Shown piece by piece: positions 30,575 to 34,159 of a stretch of DNA of 34,159 nucleotides (positions within the stretch are counted from its first letter, which is position 1; each line of letters opens with the position of its first letter). The translations under genes and the position numbers were made by a program. The notes beneath the pieces were generated by a model. It made no database searches. It was not told where the DNA came from and saw only the letters and a list, made by a program, of their open reading frames with translations. This DNA is from Nitriliruptoria bacterium (GTDB taxonomy: Bacteria > Actinomycetota > Nitriliruptoria > Euzebyales > Egibacteraceae): assembly GCA_003553565.1 (NCBI GenBank), contig PWER01000172.1, forward strand, positions 1 to 34,159, written 5' to 3'.

Positions 30575-31483
30575 TCAGCGCCGCTGCAGGTAGCCCAGCG
30601 CGGTGCCGTCGGCGCCCTCGGACAGCTGGGTGAGCTCGGCGTCGGACAGCGACACGCCCGCGGCCGCGCAGTTCTCCTCCAGATGGGCGAGCTGCGAGGT
30701 CCCCGGGATCGGCAGGACGACCGGGTCGCGGTGCAGCAGCCAGGCCAGCGCGACCTGGGCGGGCGTGGCCCCGTGCGCGGCGGCGACCACGTCCAGCACG
30801 GTGCCGGGCTGGGCCAGGTCCCCGGTGCCCACCGGGAACCACGGGATGAAGCCGATGCCCGCGGCCGAGCACGCCTCCAGCACGTCCTCGTGCGCGCGGT
30901 CAGCGAGGTTGTAGCGGTTCTGGACGGTGGCGATCGTGGCGAGCTCGCGGGCGCGGGCGAGCTGCCCGGCGGTCACCTCGCTCAGGCCGAGATGGCGCAC
31001 CTTGCCCTCCTCCTGCAGCTCGGTGGCCACCCCCAGCTGCTCCTCGATGGGGACGTCCCGGTCGATGCGGTGCAGCTGCCACAGGTCGAGCACGTCGACC
31101 CGGAGGCGCCGCAGGCTCATCTCGGCCTGCTGACGCAGGTAGGCGGGCCGGCCCACCGGCACCCACTGGTGCGGTCCCGTGCGCACCAGCCCGGCCTTGG
31201 TCGCCACCACGACGTCGTCGGGGTAGGGGTGCAGCGCCTGCGCGATGAGCTCCTCGGACACGTAGGGCCCGTAGGCATCGGCGGTGTCGATGAGGGTGAC
31301 GCCGAGCTCGACGGCCCGGCGCAGCACCGCCTTGGCAGCCTGCCGGTCAGGCGGATCGCCCCACACGCCCTCGCCGGTCAGCCGCATGGCGCCGTAGCCC
31401 AGGCGGATGACGGGCAGGTCCCCGCCGATGGCGAAGGTGCCCGAGGCGGTCGCGGGAGCGGTGGCATCAGCGGGGTGGGTCAT
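30575..31483 (-). CDS. Aldo/keto reductase
   Basis: The protein is 302 residues. The barrel start [17 protein letters not shown] is typical of a subgroup of bacterial oxidoreductases. The tetrad appears as Asp/Tyr in [15 protein letters not shown], Lys in VVATKAGL and His in LWQLHRID. The NADPH-binding end reads [22 protein letters not shown] 31483 is preferred over an in-frame ATG at 31552; a ggagg lies about 11 nt upstream. It differs clearly from its convergent neighbour in active-site loops, so the two are not a recent duplication. The substrate is unknown. Confidence 0.93.
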   Translation of the reverse strand: MTHPADATAPATASGTFAIGGDLPVIRLGYGAMRLTGEGVWGDPPDRQAAKAVLRRAVELGVTLIDTADAYGPYVSEELIAQALHPYPDDVVVATKAGLVRTGPHQWVPVGRPAYLRQQAEMSLRRLRVDVLDLWQLHRIDRDVPIEEQLGVATELQEEGKVRHLGLSEVTAGQLARARELATIATVQNRYNLADRAHEDVLEACSAAGIGFIPWFPVGTGDLAQPGTVLDVVAAAHGATPAQVALAWLLHRDPVVLPIPGTSQLAHLEENCAAAGVSLSDAELTQLSEGADGTALGYLQRR

Positions 31484-31572
31484 GGCGGTGCAGGCCTCCA
31501 GGAGCTGGGGGGCGGTGGCGGGGCAGGGCCGCGATGCTAGGCGCCCCAGCACCGGCCGGCCCCGAGGGCGCG

Positions 31573-32193
31573 TCAGCGGTCAGAGCGGGCGGACCGGTCG
31601 TCGAGGAAGCGCTCGAGGCTGGCCAGCGCCTCGGCGTCGAGGGTGGTGAAGCGCACCGCCACCTCGAGGTTGGCGTCCAGGGCCTCGCGCACCCGCACGA
31701 TCACCCCGGGCACCACCAGCTGCGGGGTCACCAGCGTCAGCGACAGCGTGCAGGCCCCACCCTCCTCGAGCACCACGTCGCCGGCGATCAGGCAGCGCGC
31801 ACCGGTCGGGCCGAGGTCGTACAGGCTCGCGCGCAACCGCCACCCGGCCGCCACGAGGACCTCCTCGCCCTCCACGACGACACGGCCGCGCTCGCGACGC
31901 TGCTGCACGGTGATCGCTCCGCGGGGCCACAGGTGCCACCGGCTGCCGTCCTCGTCGCCTCCGAGCTCGGCGGCCAGCTCATGGAGCCCGTCCACGTCGG
32001 TCCACGACACCGTGACCGGCCCCTCCGGCGGGGTGGTGACCACCGACCCGGGGCGCGTGATGCGCAGCAGCTCCCGGTCGACCTCGACCACCGTCGCCGA
32101 GAGCCCGAGGGAGCTGCCCGGCGCGGCCACGCGCACCACCGAGCCCGGCGGCGGCACGACATCGGGGTGCCACGGCTGCTCACGACGGCTCAT
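31573..32193 (-). CDS. PilZ domain protein (putative c-di-GMP receptor)
   Basis: The 206-residue soluble protein has an N-terminal YcgR-like beta domain ([20 protein letters not shown]). A PilZ domain follows with the c-di-GMP motif visible as [11 protein letters not shown] (RxxxR) and [10 protein letters not shown] (D-x-G-x-x-G in place of D/N-x-S-x-x-G). The C-terminal end is [20 protein letters not shown]. The ATG at 32193 has a strong gagagg/aggagg SD; the frame opens far upstream but without an SD. PilZ proteins pass c-di-GMP signals to motility, exopolysaccharide or transcription systems. A GGDEF gene lies less than 1 kb away. The Ser-to-Gly change in the second motif leaves binding uncertain. 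Confidence 0.85.
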   Translation of the reverse strand: MSRREQPWHPDVVPPPGSVVRVAAPGSSLGLSATVVEVDRELLRITRPGSVVTTPPEGPVTVSWTDVDGLHELAAELGGDEDGSRWHLWPRGAITVQQRRERGRVVVEGEEVLVAAGWRLRASLYDLGPTGARCLIAGDVVLEEGGACTLSLTLVTPQLVVPGVIVRVREALDANLEVAVRFTTLDAEALASLERFLDDRSARSDR

Positions 32194-32455
32194 CGGGCGC
32201 CTCCTCTCCGCGATGGCGCGCGACCGGCCGGCGCCGCGCCGACGGCGGCCGGTGGCCGGTGCGCGATCCGCGCTCGCTGCACCTCGACAGGATAGGTCCC
32301 AGAGGGTGAGCGCTTCGCCGCCTGGGGAACACTCCGACAGGAACATCACAGCCGCACGCAGCGTTGGATGAGGATCCGGCTACCGTGGGCCGGCCAACCC
32401 CACGGACCAACGGCGACGACACAGGATGCTGCACCCAACGGAGGATCAACCGCTG

Positions 32456-32842
32456 ATGAACGCCGAGACCACCGACCGTGCGCTGACCACCGAAGAGGCC
32501 GGTGAGCTGCGTGCACGGCTCCGGTCCGAGGGCTGGAGCTCCGACTGCGGCTGGGTGACCGTCGGGGCACGGTCTGCCATCAGCGCCATCCGCGCCACTG
32601 GCGGGGAGACGCGCCGCACGATCGCCTACCTCGCAACGCTGCGGTCGATCGACGGCGGCGCGCCGCGCGTGTGGAAGGACGGCGACGTCCCCGCCCCGCC
32701 CGAGGCCGACGCCCGCGAGGTGATGATGGCCGACGGCGAGGCCAACGAGTGGCAGTCCGAGACCTTCGAGGCCCCGGCCGCGACCGTGGGCGAGCCGAGC
32801 GAGGCCGGCGAGCCCGCAGAGGAGCCCGCCCTCCAGCACTGA
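32456..32842 (+). CDS. Hypothetical protein
   Basis: A 128-residue acidic soluble protein I do not recognise. It has a compact N-terminal region (LTTEEAGELRARLRSEGWSS, then CGWVTVGARSAISAIRATGG) and an Ala/Glu/Pro-rich tail likely to be disordered. No signal peptide or membrane helix is seen. The ATG at 32456 is preferred to an in-frame ATG at 32426, because the ggagg at 32440-32444 lies between them, 11 nt before the second. Coding is supported by the SD and by position in an otherwise gene-free 700-nt interval, not by homology. Confidence 0.6.
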   Translation: MNAETTDRALTTEEAGELRARLRSEGWSSDCGWVTVGARSAISAIRATGGETRRTIAYLATLRSIDGGAPRVWKDGDVPAPPEADAREVMMADGEANEWQSETFEAPAATVGEPSEAGEPAEEPALQH

Positions 32843-32903
32843 TCCCCAGCAACGACGATCCCTCGGCTGCGGCTTCGCGCCGCAGCCGACTACGTTGGAG
32901 ACC

Positions 32904-33044
32904 ATGAACGACACGCCTTCCACGCCGCCCCACGGCGACCGGAGCCTGCGCGGCTTCCTGGTCACGCTGCTGGCGACCTCGGCAGCCCTGATCGTGCTCG
33001 CCTTCATCCTCGAGGTCACCCTCGGCGCCGGGTTGCCCTCCTAG
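32904..33044 (+). CDS. Small single-pass membrane protein
   Basis: A 46-residue ORF beginning MNDTPSTPPHGDRSLRGF with one membrane helix (LVTLLATSAALIVLAFIL) and a short hydrophobic end (EVTLGAGLPS). The ATG at 32904 has a ggag SD about 5 nt upstream (32897-32900). Its TAG stop (33042-33044) overlaps the TAG of the convergent GGDEF gene within the palindrome CTAG. No family is recognised. The hydrophobic segment and SD make it a believable small membrane protein. Confidence 0.6.
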   Translation: MNDTPSTPPHGDRSLRGFLVTLLATSAALIVLAFILEVTLGAGLPS

Positions 33045-34156
33045 CCCTCGCCCCCGAGCGCGCCGAGATCGTGGCGCGCCGGGACGTCGGTGGCCGGCGC
33101 CGGGCCCGGGTCGGCGCGCACCCAGGTGCTGCCGCCCCAGTCCTTGGCGCGGTACATGGCCGCATCGGCTGCGTGCAGCAGCGCCGCGGGTGGGTCAGTG
33201 ACACGCCCCGTGGCCACGCCGACGCTGACACGCAGCGTCCAGGCGCCGTCAGTGAGCACCACCGGTTCGGTCAGCGCAGCCACCAGCCGCGCGGCCAGCG
33301 CCTCGGCCTGGGTGGGGCTGATGCCACCGGCGAGCACCATGAACTCGTCGCCGCCGTAGCGCACCAGCAGGTCGCCGCGGCCCACCGCGGTGCGGAAGCG
33401 GGCCGCGACCGCAGCGAGCGCCTCGTCACCGGCGTGGTGGCCCAGCGTGTCGTTGATCGTCTTGAACCCGTCGAGGTCGAGCACCAGCACGGCGCGGTCC
33501 GTCTGCGCCCGTGGCTCCTCGGACGCCGCCTCGGCCACAGCGGATGCGGGGGCGAACCAGGCGGCCAGCTCGGCGGCGAGCCCGACGCGGTTGGTCAGGC
33601 CGGTGACCGGATCGTGGCGGGCCTGGTAGCGCAGCGCAGCGTCGGCGCGTCGCCGCGCCAGCCCGCTGGCCACCAGCGTCGTGGCCGTCTCGAGGAACCG
33701 GTGCTCGTCTGCGGAGGCGCCGGCGGGCACGTGGGCGACCACCGTGGAGCGCTCGTCGACGGGCGCGCCGACCTGTGGTTGCTCCGCGTCGAGGTCACGA
33801 CGCACGCGCTCGCTGCCGCCGGCGGGCGCGACCTGCTCGACGCGCAGCGCTGCCGCGGGCACGACCCGGGCGACCGCCGCCCTCGCGGCGATGACGAGCT
33901 CCTGCTCACCCTCGGCGTCCCCGGCGGCGCGCTGCCCCAGGCGCGCCAGCTCATCGGCCTGCTCGGCGCGGCGCGCGAGCGCCAATGCGTCCGCAGCACG
34001 GCGATCGTGCAGGATCTTCACCCGGACCAGCACCAGACCGACCAGCGCCGCCCCGCCCAGCAGCGGCATCGTCAACGGGACCGCCTCGGTCGTGGCGGCG
34101 ATGGTCATGGCCACCGGCCCGGTCAGCAGCGCAACGGTGAAGATCCCCATCCGCAC
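33041..34156 (-). CDS. GGDEF domain diguanylate cyclase (N-terminus probably outside the window)
   Basis: At least 371 residues are visible. One or two membrane helices (IFTVALLTGPVAMTIAATTE; LTMPLLGGAALVGLVLVRV) are followed by a GAF-like or linker region. The GGDEF domain shows LDLDGFKTINDTLGHHAGDE and the active-site RYGGDEFMVLAG, so it should make c-di-GMP from two GTP. Five residues before GGDEF the inhibitory-site RxxD is not intact (VGRGD has Arg at -2, not -3, of the Asp), suggesting weak product inhibition. A GTG at 34156 could be a start, but only 3 bases remain, and such proteins usually have more membrane segments, so it is probably partial. Its TAG stop overlaps that of the small membrane protein. 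Confidence 0.9.
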   Translation of the reverse strand: MRMGIFTVALLTGPVAMTIAATTEAVPLTMPLLGGAALVGLVLVRVKILHDRRAADALALARRAEQADELARLGQRAAGDAEGEQELVIAARAAVARVVPAAALRVEQVAPAGGSERVRRDLDAEQPQVGAPVDERSTVVAHVPAGASADEHRFLETATTLVASGLARRRADAALRYQARHDPVTGLTNRVGLAAELAAWFAPASAVAEAASEEPRAQTDRAVLVLDLDGFKTINDTLGHHAGDEALAAVAARFRTAVGRGDLLVRYGGDEFMVLAGGISPTQAEALAARLVAALTEPVVLTDGAWTLRVSVGVATGRVTDPPAALLHAADAAMYRAKDWGGSTWVRADPGPAPATDVPARHDLGALGGEG

Positions 34157-34159
34157 CCA

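Noticed and set aside
29493-31483. The two neighbouring aldo/keto reductases as a recent tandem duplication
   Set aside because: They are convergent and differ widely in barrel start, active-site loops and C-terminus; they belong to different subgroups.
1-34159. tRNA, rRNA, phage, insertion-sequence or plasmid functions
   Set aside because: I found no cloverleaf with a plausible anticodon arm, no transposase or integrase motif, and no paired terminal inverted repeats.

Overview
The window is very GC-rich, densely coded chromosome of a Gram-positive actinobacterium. I infer Actinomycetota from the content: a DUF4191 membrane protein, an RskA-type anti-sigma factor, a class F sortase, DUF4397, GTG starts and purine-rich Shine-Dalgarno (SD) sites. 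A deep lineage such as Nitriliruptoria is possible but cannot be shown from this sequence. I see no phage, insertion sequence, CRISPR array, tRNA or rRNA. Most long open frames opposite real genes are high-GC shadows and are left out.

Layout. 1-4.6 kb: ATP-grasp enzyme, NAD(P)-binding epimerase-like protein, PEBP-family protein, and a divergent IclR regulator / beta-hydroxyacid dehydrogenase pair. 4.6-15.6 kb: a long run of minus-strand genes. In transcription order these are an ATP-grasp ligase, a radical SAM enzyme, an ADP-ribosylglycohydrolase, MsrB, a small basic protein, a DUF4397 surface protein, a class F sortase, an ECF sigma factor, its RskA-like anti-sigma factor, and a pullulanase-type debranching enzyme. 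15.6-24.4 kb: plus-strand genes for an NfuA-like Fe-S carrier, an HPF/RaiA-like protein, aminopeptidase N, a P1B metal ATPase fused to a hemerythrin-like domain, a cyclopropane-fatty-acid synthase-family methyltransferase, and pyroglutamyl peptidase. 24.4-34.2 kb: a blue-light (LOV) PP2C phosphatase, a DUF4191 protein, an SF2 helicase, two aldo/keto reductases, a PilZ protein, two small unknown proteins, and a GGDEF protein cut by the window edge.

Most notable finding. The radical SAM gene appears to end at a TGA (12736-12738), but the frame continues for 13 sense codons to a second TGA at 12694. The read-through tail is C-U-S-E-P followed by TGDQFGSLRE, with U the recoded TGA. This matches the tail that defines the CUAEP/CCAEP-tail radical SAM (seleno)protein family. 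A 7-bp hairpin with a 5-nt loop and a G at loop position 2 starts 12 nt after the TGA, at a distance and shape fitting a bacterial SECIS. The gene is therefore best annotated as a selenoprotein, which conventional callers truncate by 14 residues. An ATP-grasp ligase lies 94 nt upstream on the same strand and may act in the same pathway.

Other points of interest. A LOV-type Cys motif sits in a PAS-LOV-GAF-PP2C protein, which suggests blue-light control of an anti-sigma/anti-anti-sigma switch. The P1B ATPase lacks the usual HP motif and carries a C-terminal hemerythrin-like domain. Seven different gene spacers contain short direct repeats, mostly tandem and each of its own sequence, and one similar tandem lies in frame inside the sortase gene.
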